A stretch of 64,000 nt of DNA from contig JAULSU010000007.1 in assembly GCA_030512335.1 (NCBI GenBank), positions 1,054,001-1,118,000 of the forward strand, read 5' to 3'. Positions 36,118 through 46,651 of the stretch are shown here, in pieces. The number at the start of each line of letters is the position of its first letter. The first letter of the stretch is position 1. A model generated the notes under the pieces. The model was not told the origin of the DNA and did no database searches. It saw nothing but the letters and a program-made list of their open reading frames with translations. Source of the stretch: Immersiella caudata (taxonomy: Eukaryota; Ascomycota; Sordariomycetes; Sordariales; Lasiosphaeriaceae). A program made the translations under genes and the position numbers.

Positions 36118-36759
36118 GTGATGGGGCCGGAGATAATAATCGTCAGAGGGCAAGCCAGGGTGCCATGTTGATTCGAAGATGCTGTGAAGCGCTACCGGTG
36201 AATGGGCATCAGGATCTCTTCGAATTGGTGCGAGATTGAAACAAACAGAACATCAGACATAGAGGGTCGAGATGGAGCTAGCATGGACTTAGACGATAGC
36301 ATGAGAGTTGGAAAGTGTGGTTTTGAGAAAAGAACAACGATACCGAGTTGGGCGAGTGTTTTGCCTTATGCAACCTAACGTGATGAAATAGAAAGTCAAA
36401 ATACAACAACTCGTGGGGGGTTGAGTTCAAGGGCGATCGATGTGTAAATTAGGCAAAACCGCCACAACGTAACATCATCCAAGCGTTATTGACAGCAAAG
36501 CTACAGCAATTGTGTTAAAGCCTCGACAGGGATTGAAGAGCCGCCGTGTTTATTAAACTCGTCATGACTTTGAATCGTTATCTGGCCAAGTCATTCATTC
36601 ATTTCCCTCCGTATTATCCCAACCGGAAAGATCTGATTCCTCAAACGGTATCAAAACTTCATTATTTTCATTTCGTCCAAGCCATTCCTGGTAATACACA
36701 CGACCTCGCAGTTCCAACACCAACAACAACCACTTTACACACAGGATAAGAGGATGTAT
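36118..36759. other. Intergenic, convergent 3' ends
   Basis: This lies between the stop of the 572-residue protein gene (+) and the last 26-nt metacaspase exon (-). It is AT-richer than its neighbours and should be two facing 3' UTRs. Nothing else was seen. Confidence 0.5.
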
Positions 36760-38663
36760 TTACATCACGAACAACAGGTTCGTGTCTATATTGTTCGTGC
36801 ATGGTTAGTATCAATCCGGACAGGCCTTGAACGATGTTACAAGATAGGTCTCACCAAGCGGGTGACTACAAGAAAGCTGCGGCTTCTGGGTGTAACGCGT
36901 TTGCAGCTCATCCCGGATGCTGTTGAGCAGCTGCACATAGCTTTGCTGCGGGTTCTTCTTCAACGCCGTGATAAACGCCCATGACATGGCGCCGGTAGCC
37001 TGTGAGGCAATTGTGGCATCGGCACTGCGGATTGGTTAGCTGAGCGGCCGCAAGAAGGGAGGGTGTTGAGTGATGGCAGGGATGAGAAGGCAAAGAGCCG
37101 GGGCGTTCCAACGTGACTCGCCGCTCTAGATACGAATCCAGGCCAGCAATTGGCCGTGACTCGTACCTAGAGCGTGGAGAGCGCCGTTTGGTAAACCCTA
37201 ATTACATTATCCCCCTCGGCAAGGCCGTGTATGTCTCCGAGTCTCATAGCGCTATAACCATCCTGAGATGGTCGTCCATATCTAAAACAAAACGCCGAGC
37301 AATGCTACCAAGAAAAACAAAACGCCGTATAGACGGGGAAGTGCGTCAAGGACAAGTAATCATAATGAAAGGGTATACGAACGAGGTTTGATCATCCTTG
37401 CTTCCAGAGAACATGATAACGTCGGCTGGCGAGGTCTTCGTGGCCATAGCCCGAGCATGGGCGTCTTCGCCGCCAGTAGCCTTCTTGAAGAAGCCCATGA
37501 TATTGCTTGCCACACCACCCAGGTCGCCCTGGCTATAGGCAGAGATAACACCGAGCAATCCTTGGCCAGCCTCCTTGGCAAGGTTGGGTTCCTTGAGAAT
37601 GCCCTGGGTGGAGTAGATGTATGGGAGGTCGAGAGCGGTTCCGGAATGGCACGAATCGAAGATGGCTGTAAGACGCACACCCCCGTGGAGCGGCCGCACC
37701 ATGATGCGATGCATCTCGTCGTCGGTGATGTGGCCAACTTGGCGGAAGTCGACTGGGTAAATGACCTCATCGAACCCATCTTCCTCGTCGCCATCGAGAT
37801 CCTTGGTTTGGCCACCATGACCTGTTGGAAAAGTCAGCAGCTAGTTTTGAACTGAGAGAGCCGTGCCTGCCTACCAGAGTAGTGAAAGAAGAGCGCGTCA
37901 TTCGGACGGGCTTCTTTGACGAGCCAATGCATAGCTCTAAGAATGTTTTGCTTCGTCGGCTGGCTCATCGGGTTCTGCTGATCATCGGTAAGGATAACCA
38001 TATCCTCCCGTTTGTAGCCAAAGTTCTCAACAAGATAGCTTGACATGTTCCTGACATCGTTGATGCAGCCGCGAAGCTGTCCGCGCTGCCCGAAGTAGTT
38101 GATACCAATCAGGAGCGCTTTGCGCCGACCGGTACACTGCGAGTATTGGAAAGCATAGTTCTGCGGGGCGCCGTATCCAAAATGCTGCGGCGTCTGCGGC
38201 GGGGGCGGGGGAGCTGCGTGGTTCCCGTGAACGTATGAATTGGAGTTCACTGTGGGCATTGCTTGGACAGTTAGCTCCAGCGAACCCGCTGCGAATGCTC
38301 CGAGAAGCTTACCAGGCCTATTATATTGCTGAGGAGGATGGGTTGCATATCCCTGAGGTGCCGGCTGTCAAGGGATTAGTGTCGGACATCCCATGTCAGA
38401 GCTCCAGCTTCACCAACCTGTTGATAGCCATAAGGCTGCTGAGGTTGTTGTGGTTGTTGGTAGCCATAGCCGCCTGGGGCTTGTGGAGGCTGTTGGTATC
38501 CTCCGTAACCTTGGGGACTGCGAGGTATCAGCCAAGGGCTTCGCTACGATGTCAACGAATTGTATGCATACGGTTGTTGATAGTATCCAGCAAATTGCTG
38601 CTGCTGCGGCGGGGGTGCGCCGTATCCTCCAGTGCTATAGCTCGTACCGGGATATCCAGCCAT
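36760..38663 (-). CDS. Metacaspase (type I)
   Basis: This is a cysteine protease of clan CD that cleaves after Arg/Lys, calcium-dependent, linked in fungi to protein quality control, stress and cell death. Seven exons: 38663..38572, 38517..38418, 38364..38313, 38261..37875, 37821..37383, 37024..36855, 36785..36760, for 421 residues. The prodomain to about residue 110 is rich in Gln, Pro, Gly and Tyr (GGYGAPPPQQQQFAGYYQQP), as usual for type I. The caspase fold starts at RKALLIGINYFGQRGQLRGC. The catalytic dyad is His212 in HYSGHGGQ and Cys268 in FDSCHSGTALD. The C-terminal part, TGAMSWAFITALKKNPQQSY to CSHPLDTNLLFVM, completes the p10-like region. The fifth intron is 358 bp with a weak donor (GTTCGT), and the last exon is 26 nt; both are fixed by phase and by the family ending. 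Confidence 0.93.
37122..37174. repeat. Inverted repeat inside metacaspase intron 5
   Basis: Arms CGCTCTAGATACGA (37122-37135) and TCGTACCTAGAGCG (37161-37174) are reverse complements with one mismatch in 14. Between them GGCCA (37141-37145) and TGGCC (37151-37155) form a second small stem. A 9-bp direct repeat CGTGACTCG (37112-37120 and 37155-37163) overlaps it. Together they could fold as a nested hairpin in the intron RNA. Confidence 0.8.
37284..37327. repeat. 14-bp direct repeat in metacaspase intron 5
   Basis: AAAACAAAACGCCG occurs perfectly at 37284-37297 and 37314-37327, 30 bp apart start to start, near the donor end of the intron in gene orientation. Confidence 0.85.
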
Positions 38664-41600
38664 CATACAGCACTCGGGAAATGTTCACCCGGGGCGCCGA
38701 GGGTATGAAGCGGAGGTGTTGGGTTCGAGGACGGCCTAGCAGGGCCTCTCTCAGGCGTGAGAGAACTCGGCGTCGAGAAGGGGGTAATATCGCAATCGAG
38801 GCCACCGAGAGCTCGGGAGCGTGAAGGAGTTTATAGACGCGTCGACGAAGCACGGTTTCAGTCAGAGGCGGAAAGCTTCGAATGCAATTGACTGCAAAGG
38901 CAAGGGGGGTGATTGCTAGGAAGGGCAGTAGTGAGTATTGGCACCACGCCTCATAAAAAGGGCGGTAACTGAACGAGGGGTCTGGAAGTGGGATTGGGAG
39001 AGCGTCGAAGTACCCAGCGCGTACCGACAGAGCGGTCTGAGGTCGAAGGGTAGAGCTCGGCGTGGGCTGCGCTGTGCACGAGGGGCTTACAACGTGCAGG
39101 AATGGGAGGCTTGGTTCCGGCAGACAAGGGTCAAGGTCGATATCGATGTCGACTCGCGATGTTCGGGGAGGACGGGAACGACGGGAGCGTGGTGGTGGGC
39201 GGAGGGCGGAGGGCGGGATCGATGTCGAGCTGTGGTGAGGGGTGACGGCGAAGCGTGGGCTGGGCAGGGAACACGGCAAGGCCTGCTGCTTGGGTTGGGA
39301 ACAAAGTGGGGTAATCAAATGCGGGCGCCGGCGCGGTCGCCGCTCATTGGCTGGCATTGCTGGCGAGTGTTCGAGATCCACGCCAAGCCTCGTGGATTCA
39401 CGGATTTGGAGCAAAAAAGGAACATCGGTTCAAGACTACACGTGCAGTGCCTGAACCTCGGATCTTTCGCGACTGGACGACGGAACGACAGTTCAGAAAC
39501 GGCAGCTGTCTGCCATCCGCAGAGGTATTCAATCTCCGGCACGCAAGAATCAGTTATTTGCACAATTCTCCAGCACGTCCCACCAGTTCAGCACTATTGC
39601 CTGACGGATCCGGCACTGCTCTTGACCGAAGAAACGAGATAAGTAATTCCACAGCAGTGCCCAGTGGTGGGTAACGTCTGGGCCACGCCACATCTGCCGT
39701 CAAAGTTGACAGGATCGAGATTGCAGGCCCGGAGTGTCAGGGCCGGCCGACCCGCGCCTGGCTGGTTGTTGTTGCTTCTTCGCTGCGGGTCGGGATTGTG
39801 GTGGAATATGCCGTGGGGACTTTGAGAGATGACCATGAAGCGGAGCGCTCATCCACCGCGTACTTGCACCAGTCCGCGTCCTTGCTTTCTGCAGGGTCCG
39901 CGAGGGCCCGGCCAGCTGGCAGTTTGACAGTCGATGCCGAGAAAATATAACGGCCCAGGAATGGTTTAGCGTCGGACACAGCGCCGCCATTTCATTGGCG
40001 CAAGCCCTTAAGGTTTGGAATGTGGCGCGCTGAAAACTAGCTTTGGCCACTCATGAGCGCCAACGCGGACAGGGGCCGGCAAGCTTCACTCAACGTCGCG
40101 CTCTGGACGCACCAAACCTCCTGCAGCAAACTGACAACACCTCAAAGCTGGCCTCGACCTTCCAAATTGCCTGCGGTTTGCAAGAGCGCTGCTTGAAATT
40201 ACCCCGGCCGCCAACGACACAATCTCCTCTTTGAAGGGAAGAAAACACGAGGTGATATGGATGCTTCAATCATCGCGCAAGTTGACTTTGATAGTCGAGT
40301 CCTCTGCTCCCGTCACGACAACCTTCACCTGGCGCCGAAGGTCGGGCCGGGCCGAGCGGGACAGCCAATGGAGGACTCGCCGACTGCGAGCATTCGCCGC
40401 AACCGCAATAGACACAAGCACCGCGGCAATTCCCTGATGATCTGCCCGCCACGATGCTGCCCTCAGCCTTATGGGTCGTTCCGAATGTGGAGAAGCCGCC
40501 AGCTGCGACACAATCTGTGTGGCATCAACCAGTTGATCGCACCTCCTTCCGGCACCGCCACATTCCCGGCGCGCCGGTCTCGTGCTGAAAGGAGGAAAGC
40601 TGCATTTCACATCGGTCCATCACCATGCACTGTTACTGCTACGTTGTTTGACACCTCGCTCTGCTATCTGCGGACTGGACCGCGTCGGTGAGCTAAAGCG
40701 TATTAACCTTATCACCTGCATCGCGCCAACCCCAAACCCTAACCTTCCTACCGGAGGCCCTCCCGATGTATCTCCCGGTACCTCGCTTGTCTCTCTTGCC
40801 CACCCACTCAGCCACATCACCATCCCCGTTGCCCCAGATTAACTGGCGGCACGTTACGTAGTTACCAGATCCCTGGGACGGCCTCCTTCGTCCTCACTTG
40901 CTCCCCTCTCAACCCCAGAGAGGTGGCAAGTGATTCCATTCCTAGCTGGCCGTATGTGGCACAGCACTGCCGAGGCCCGAGTAACCAACTGCTCGACCCA
41001 GATGACTACACCTAGAATAGAAACTGTTGTAAGCTAGATAGTGCCACCTACCAATCAAGTCTCGACGGCCACTCCCTGTGGAAAGGGACTCATCGGCCTG
41101 GGACACTATCGACTCGTCTTATTGCTCCGATCCTGATCCCAACGACGTGTTAGCGACGGCTTCGCCTCGTCACTGCTTGACCCGCCCCTAATCAAGTGTG
41201 TAGCTGGCTGAGGAGTGTTGCTAACTCTTGCTCTACCCTGAACCGTGCAATACTCTTGAAAAGCTGTAAAGACGACACATAGGGGGTAGTCGATATGCTC
41301 AATCTTCACAATCCTAAGCGGTCACGCAACATCGCTGCCGTATTGCTACCAACACCAAGACACAGTGTTTTTCATCATCTATCCATGCCTAGCACTGCCA
41401 ACAGTTCGATACGGTCATCCATCAAAGGGATACATCCAAACAAGAGACTAGGTATAAGATGTGCTACCCTACCATACCGAACCAAGACCAATAAAGAAAA
41501 AACCCAAACGCCGTCCCATCTAGCTAGCCTAGTCAGCCAGCCATAGAGTGTACCAACCCGGACACCAACAACAATGCAATTTTGTAGTCATGATCCATCC

Positions 41601-41688
41601 ACACATTAATGTTCCCGCAACCCGCCAGCTGGACATACCATGCCAGACACAGAACCTCTACCGCCCCATTGAAAAGAGATGTTCCCTG
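38664..41688. other. 3.0-kb gene-free interval
   Basis: This lies between the metacaspase start and the stop of the spindle-pole gene, both minus strand, so it holds the metacaspase promoter and leader and the 3' UTR of the other gene. A 259-codon minus frame at 38635-39414 overlaps metacaspase exon 1 in another frame and is Pro/Arg/Ser-rich; I take it as chance in a GC-rich leader. Frames at 38938-39642 and 40257-40691 are also not convincing. A G-quadruplex-type motif occurs at 39197-39217. Confidence 0.5.
39197..39217 (+). other. G-quadruplex-type motif
   Basis: Four GGG runs at 39197-39199, 39204-39206, 39211-39213 and 39215-39217, with loops of 4, 4 and 1 nt, meet the usual G3 quadruplex pattern. 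It lies 534 bp upstream of the metacaspase start, with the G-rich strand opposite to the gene's sense strand. Confidence 0.7.
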
Positions 41689-44600
41689 TTACCCCTCAAC
41701 AACAACCCTCCCCTCCTCAATCATCCTGCCCTGTGCCCCGCTGACGCCCTGTTGCGCCCTCCACTTATCCCTCTGCCTCCGTATCCTCTCTTCCCTCTCC
41801 ATCCCCTCCACGCAATCTGCCAATCTCTGTCTAACCTTGTCATGTTTCGCCCAGTGCTTGGCGCCCATCTGCATGCGAACCATGAAGCGCACGCCGTGCA
41901 GAATAGTGCGGAGCTTGTCCCGCGGTGATTTTTGCTCCTGTTCCTGGGTCTTGAGCTTACCCCGAACTGAAGAGAGCTGTCCTAAGACGGCGCGGCTGGC
42001 GGAGGAGGGGTTGAGCTCGGCGCGGATACGGTTGATGATGGCAAGGTCCGCTTTGTTGCTGTAGGGTTGTTAGTACTATGCTTCCTAATTGAATGGGGAC
42101 ATGCGGCATACCAAGCATCGCGTATTTGTACTTCGAGAAGAAGATATCTCTTTGCAAAGGCGGCATCACTTCGGAGCTTGGCCTCGCGGTCCCAGCAGGC
42201 CTTGAGCCACTCCATTTGCATGACCATACCCCGGATCTCCTTCTCGTGGCGGCGGGCGGCGGCTTCAGCTGCGCGGATGATGGCGTCTGTGTCGACACTA
42301 CCCTTTCTTGACGTGGTGGGCACAAGTGCCGTCTCCCTAGCTGTGGCAAGCTCCGCGTCGATCTTGTCCTTCTCTGCCTTGAGCGTCTTCACATCCTTCT
42401 GCAGCTTTTCGGCGCTGGCGCGGTACGCTGCGCGCTCGCTCCTTGCGCGGTCGAGCTTCTTTCGCAGGGACATTTCAACGGCCACGAGCTCATCTAGAGC
42501 TTCGCGCTGTTTACGCACCTCACGGTCAAGCTTGTCGGCGGCCATTTGCGACTCGCGGAGCATGTTGTGCAGGTCGCGGCGCTCGTCATGAGACACGTCG
42601 CTGTGGATGCTGTTGTGATTGCCCTGTTTTTGTTGATCTAGGACGGCAGCTGCTAGTTCGTCACGCTCATGACGATATTTCTCAAGCTTATGCTTGTACT
42701 TCTTCAAGGTTTGGTCATGCGTAGAGGCCGACTCTTCTGCTGCGATCTGAGCATCGTCAAGGGCTTGCTCCAGGTTGAACTTTTGCTCTTCGATCTCGTC
42801 CAGGCGGTTCTGAAGCTCTCGAGCGGCGGCGGCTGCCTTCTGCTCGGCTTCTCGAAGTGATTTTTTCAGCGCATGGGCGGTCTGATGGGCAGTTGTAAGC
42901 TGATGGCGGAGCTCCGTAACTTCTGCCTTTTGTGCCGACCCGCCATGAGATGATGGCGATGTGACGAGACGGTCCAATGCCGCTTCGTGGGCTTTGCGCT
43001 CAAGGTCAGCAACCTGGCGCTTCAGCGTCTTGATTGTCTCCTTTTGAGAAGCCTCGTGCTTCAGAAGCTCAAGCTCCTTTTTCCGCGCAGCAGAGAGGTC
43101 GCGGTGGAGAATGGAGAGCTCGCTGTTCCCCTCGATGTTCTGACCGGGGAACTGAGTGGTGGCAGCGAGTTCGGTTTCGAGGGCCTCAATGCGGCGCTCT
43201 AGTTCGCGGATCATTCGGCGGGCATTCGACAGCTCTTGACCATCGGATGATTGCCGAAGCTTTGCCTGCAAAGTGCGGATCTCCTGATTAAGGCGCTCTT
43301 CTTCTTCTGCAGCCTTCTCAAGTTCCGTCTCGAGCGATGTTTCGAGATCTTTCCGCTGCTCATCCAAAACCCTGTTCTCCTCCTTGAGCCTTCTGAGCTC
43401 ACCCTCCAGTCTCGTCTTGGCTGTGCGAAGGTCGAGTCTCTCCTGGCCGAGCTTGAAGGTGTCCTCGCCGCCGTGCTGTTGGAGGTGGCGGATCTCTGCC
43501 TCGAGTTCCTCACGCTCAACCTGGGTTTTCTCCTGGAGTCTCTGGATTTCGGCGTCGAGTCGTGCTTTTGCAGCTCGCAAGTCCATCTTTTCCTGGCCCT
43601 GCTTGAATTGGGCTTCGCCGCGCTGCTTCAACCTCTGGACCTCTGCCTCTAGATCATCTTTTTCGGCCTCGGTCTCTGCAAGCTTCGCCCGCAGAGAGGC
43701 TGTTTCGATGTCGAGACTGGTGTACTTGCCCTGAAGGGCTTGTCGTTCTTTCGTGACCCTGGCCAGGTTTTCGGTTGAATCTGCGAGCTGGAACTTGAGC
43801 CGGGCAACACTCTCACTCGTGTTCTTGGCCGACTCTTGGTTGGATGTTGACAGAGCACGGGCGGAGGCCGCAACCGTCTCAAGCGAAGTAATTTGGTTTT
43901 TGAGGCTATCGCAATCTTGCTGAACAAGCTGGAGTTCGATGCGGGCCCGTTCCGACTCTTGTTGTTTGCGGCTCAGCTCACCCCGTATCGTATTGGTCTC
44001 CTTCCGAGCGCGTTCGAGCTCCTGTTGGGCCCTTTCTGATTCCTCGTCGATGGTCGACTGCAGAATCTCCACCTCATCCTCTAGAGCCTCAGCCTTCTGT
44101 GCCTGTGACTGACACTCCAGCTGTGACTGACGAAGCTGATCTCGAACAGTAGAGAGCTCAATCCTCAGATCCTCCAGCATGGTCTGCCGAGCGTCTAGGT
44201 TCTGCCGGAGTTCTTCAATCTGACGGTCCAGGACAGCCTTCTCGCTCTTGTGTCGCTCGGCCTCGCTCTGAAGTGCATCCTGAAGCTTTGTCTCCTTGCT
44301 GGATAGGGCACCCTCGACATCCCGCAGCTTGTCGATTGTCCGCTGCAACCCGGCGGCGCGCTCCTCAGCGAGATCCCGTTCAGACTCAAGATTGCGGCGT
44401 TCCGTATCCCACTTTTCGCTGTCGTTGTCATACAGATTGTTCTTTTCGCGACATTCCGCCTGGAGATCTGAGATTTCGTCATTCAGCCGGTCAATTTCGT
44501 CTTTGAATTGGTTACGAATGTCGTTCTCGAGGTTGAGGGAATGCTGGCGCTCCTGTTGAATATTCTCTTCCAAGTCTGTTACGGACTTTCTGAGCTTGGC

Positions 44601-46199
44601 CACATCCCGTTGGAGAGTCTCAGACTCGTTTATCAGCGCGTCGTGCCGAGTCTGCAGAAGCGCCTTTTCGTCGGATCGTCGGTTCAGGCCGTCTTGAACA
44701 TCGGCAAGTCTCTTCTCTAACGACAGGCGAAGGCGCTCGGAGTCATCGCGCTCCTGCCGTGCCTCCTTGAGCTTGGATTTAGCTTGGTCGATTTCATTTC
44801 GTTGCGAGTCGCTGAGTTCCTCTAGCTCAGAGTAATCCTGACGTATTTTGTCGAGTTCGGTCTGAAGGCGAGATATCTTCTCCTCTACTTGCCTTGATAA
44901 CCCCTTAGTCACGACCGACTTGTTCGCCATCTCCTCCTGCAGTTCCTCTAAGTCGGCCTCAGCACGTTCCTTCTCAGAGATTGCATCTTGGACCTTCTCC
45001 TTCATCTCATCGAGCTGGTTTTCCAGACGCCGTGCATCGGCCTCCAGGTCCTGAATCGTGTCCTTAGCCTCCTGGAGACGTTCCGAAGACTGCGCCTTCT
45101 CCTCCAGCTCCACCATGCGGCGCTGCGAAGCCTTGAGTTCTTCCTCCGCATCGGCAACCTTCTCCTTCAACTCCTCCACCTCATACTCGTGCTCCGTTAT
45201 GATATTATCTTTCTTCCGAATCTCTGCTTCCAGGTCCCCGACTTCATCCTTGAGCTTCTCTACAATGTCGTTCAAGTTCTCCTCGCTCTCAACCTGCCGC
45301 TGCAGATGCTCTATATCCGCCTCTTTGTCCTCCAAAGCCTGTCGCAGTCGGTCCATCTCGGCGCGCTGGCTCTCGTCAGCGACCTCGCGCTTTGCCTTCT
45401 CCCGTAATTCGTTGATCTGGGCTTGGTATCTCTCGAGGTCCTTCTCTGCTGACGTGAGGTACTTCTTGTAGCGCTGAAGCTCCCTCTGCATCGTGACCTT
45501 ATCAACCTTGAGTTCGGTATTTTCCTTGAGCGCTGCCTCGCTGAACCCCGGCCCAGCCTTGCGCAGCGCTTCCTCAAGGAAGTGAATCTTGAGCTTCAGG
45601 CCAAAATTCTCCTTCTCGATCCGGTCGATGACATTCTCCTGCTCACGAAGCGACAGCTGGTTGCCGTCCTCGAGGGGCCCCTTGCCCACATTGCCCCCGC
45701 GCCGTCGCATCACCATCGGTGTCGACGTGACGCTGCTATCGTCGGCGGCCGGCAGTGGGGTGTTCTCCAAATAGGTAGACGCGTTGCGTGACGCGCCATA
45801 CACGCTTGTTTCCCCGAGCGGCATAGGCGTCATATCCTCGTCGATTTTGGCGAGAAAAGCGGGAGTCGCAAGCCCGTTCTCCTTCCCGCCAGGAACACCA
45901 TACTGGCGCGCTGTGTTCCGCGTGGCCGACTTGAGCAGCGGCGTAAACTCGTTTCCTCCTATCCCTGTTGCAAGCGGAAGATTTCGTCGGTCGGTGAAGG
46001 GGGCGCGATTGTTACCCCGCGGGGTGCGCAGGCTTGGGCGGCCACCATTTCGAAGCTGCTGACCGATATTCGCGTCTTTAGAGGGGGATTGAAAAGACAT
46101 CTCTTGCGACATGTCGAAGTCTGGCCGGCGACTGAGATATGTCGCGTCTCCTACATTGGTTCGCGGCGTGTCAAGGCCGCCCACGCCCGGCTGCACCAT
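41689..46199 (-). CDS. pcpA: Spindle pole body coiled-coil protein, Pcp1/PcpA (pericentrin/Spc110-like)
   Basis: This protein would anchor gamma-tubulin complexes at the spindle pole body. Two exons, 46199..42112 and 42058..41689, give 1485 residues. The N-terminal 180 residues are basic and disordered, with a short motif NEFTPLLKSATRN at about 83-95. At about 183-215 lies the centrosomin-type motif SLREQENVIDRIEKENFGLKL, which binds and activates the gamma-tubulin complex. Residues about 215-1330 are one almost unbroken coiled coil of heptads rich in Glu, Lys, Arg and Leu. The end contains FAKRYLLLEVQIRDACNKADLA and, after the intron, GVRFMVRMQMGAKHWAKHD, resembling the PACT targeting domain. 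The alternative is Mto1/ApsB, a cytoplasmic relative that also has the centrosomin motif; the PACT-like end favours Pcp1. The 53-bp intron interrupts the Cys codon of DACNKADL. Confidence 0.85.
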
Positions 46200-46651
46200 G
46201 GCGATGGCTCTTCAATCCCAGTCGCGCGTGCACGTTCGCGTGCAATGGCTTCTCTAGGAATGGCGCGTCCTCATCCGTTGGTAATCCAAATATTTCAAAA
46301 ATCGTTGCAGGTGTGGCCCCGATGCTTGTAAACAAATGCTGCAGTAGTCGCCGTCAGGTTGACATTGAAAAGTTGGAGAGTCGCGTCGGGTAGTGTGCAA
46401 CAGTCAGTCCTCTGCCATGACGATCGCCCTTGCAGGGCTTTGTTTACTTTCAGGATGATTGGCCCAATCATGACCCATGATTGTAGCCTGGTTCCACCTT
46501 TAACCCCTGTTCGGTGCGGACCCCACCACGCCCAACAGCTGTCGAGCGCTCAGACGTCACTCACGATTGTTCAACACTCAATTCCCCATCATCGGCTGAG
46601 CTGCCACCGACGACATTTACCAATACTACAAAGCAGAGGCAGCCACTAGAA
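46200..46651. promoter_or_regulatory. Bidirectional promoter, pcpA / HAUS1
   Basis: This 452-bp interval between two start codons on opposite strands serves both genes. It contains opposed CCAAT boxes at 46458-46468 inside a longer palindrome, and GC-rich elements with CGCG cores at 46223-46228 and 46263-46267 that resemble, without proving, MBF/E2F-type sites. Confidence 0.6.
46456..46483. promoter_or_regulatory. Nested CCAAT palindrome
   Basis: TGATTGGCCCAATCA (46456-46470) is a perfect 7-bp palindrome around a central C, giving one CCAAT box on each strand. It overlaps CAATCATG-ACC-CATGATTG (46465-46483), a perfect 8-bp inverted repeat. It lies 257 bp from the pcpA start and 169 bp from the HAUS1 start. 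CCAAT boxes bind the HAP/CBC complex in fungi; binding here is inferred. Confidence 0.6.

Noticed and set aside
38635..39414. 259-codon minus frame overlapping metacaspase exon 1
   Set aside because: Pro/Arg/Ser-rich, in a different frame from the real exon, no motif; explained by GC-rich leader sequence.
40731..40745. CCCTAACC-like telomere-type repeat
   Set aside because: Only a single imperfect unit, not an array.
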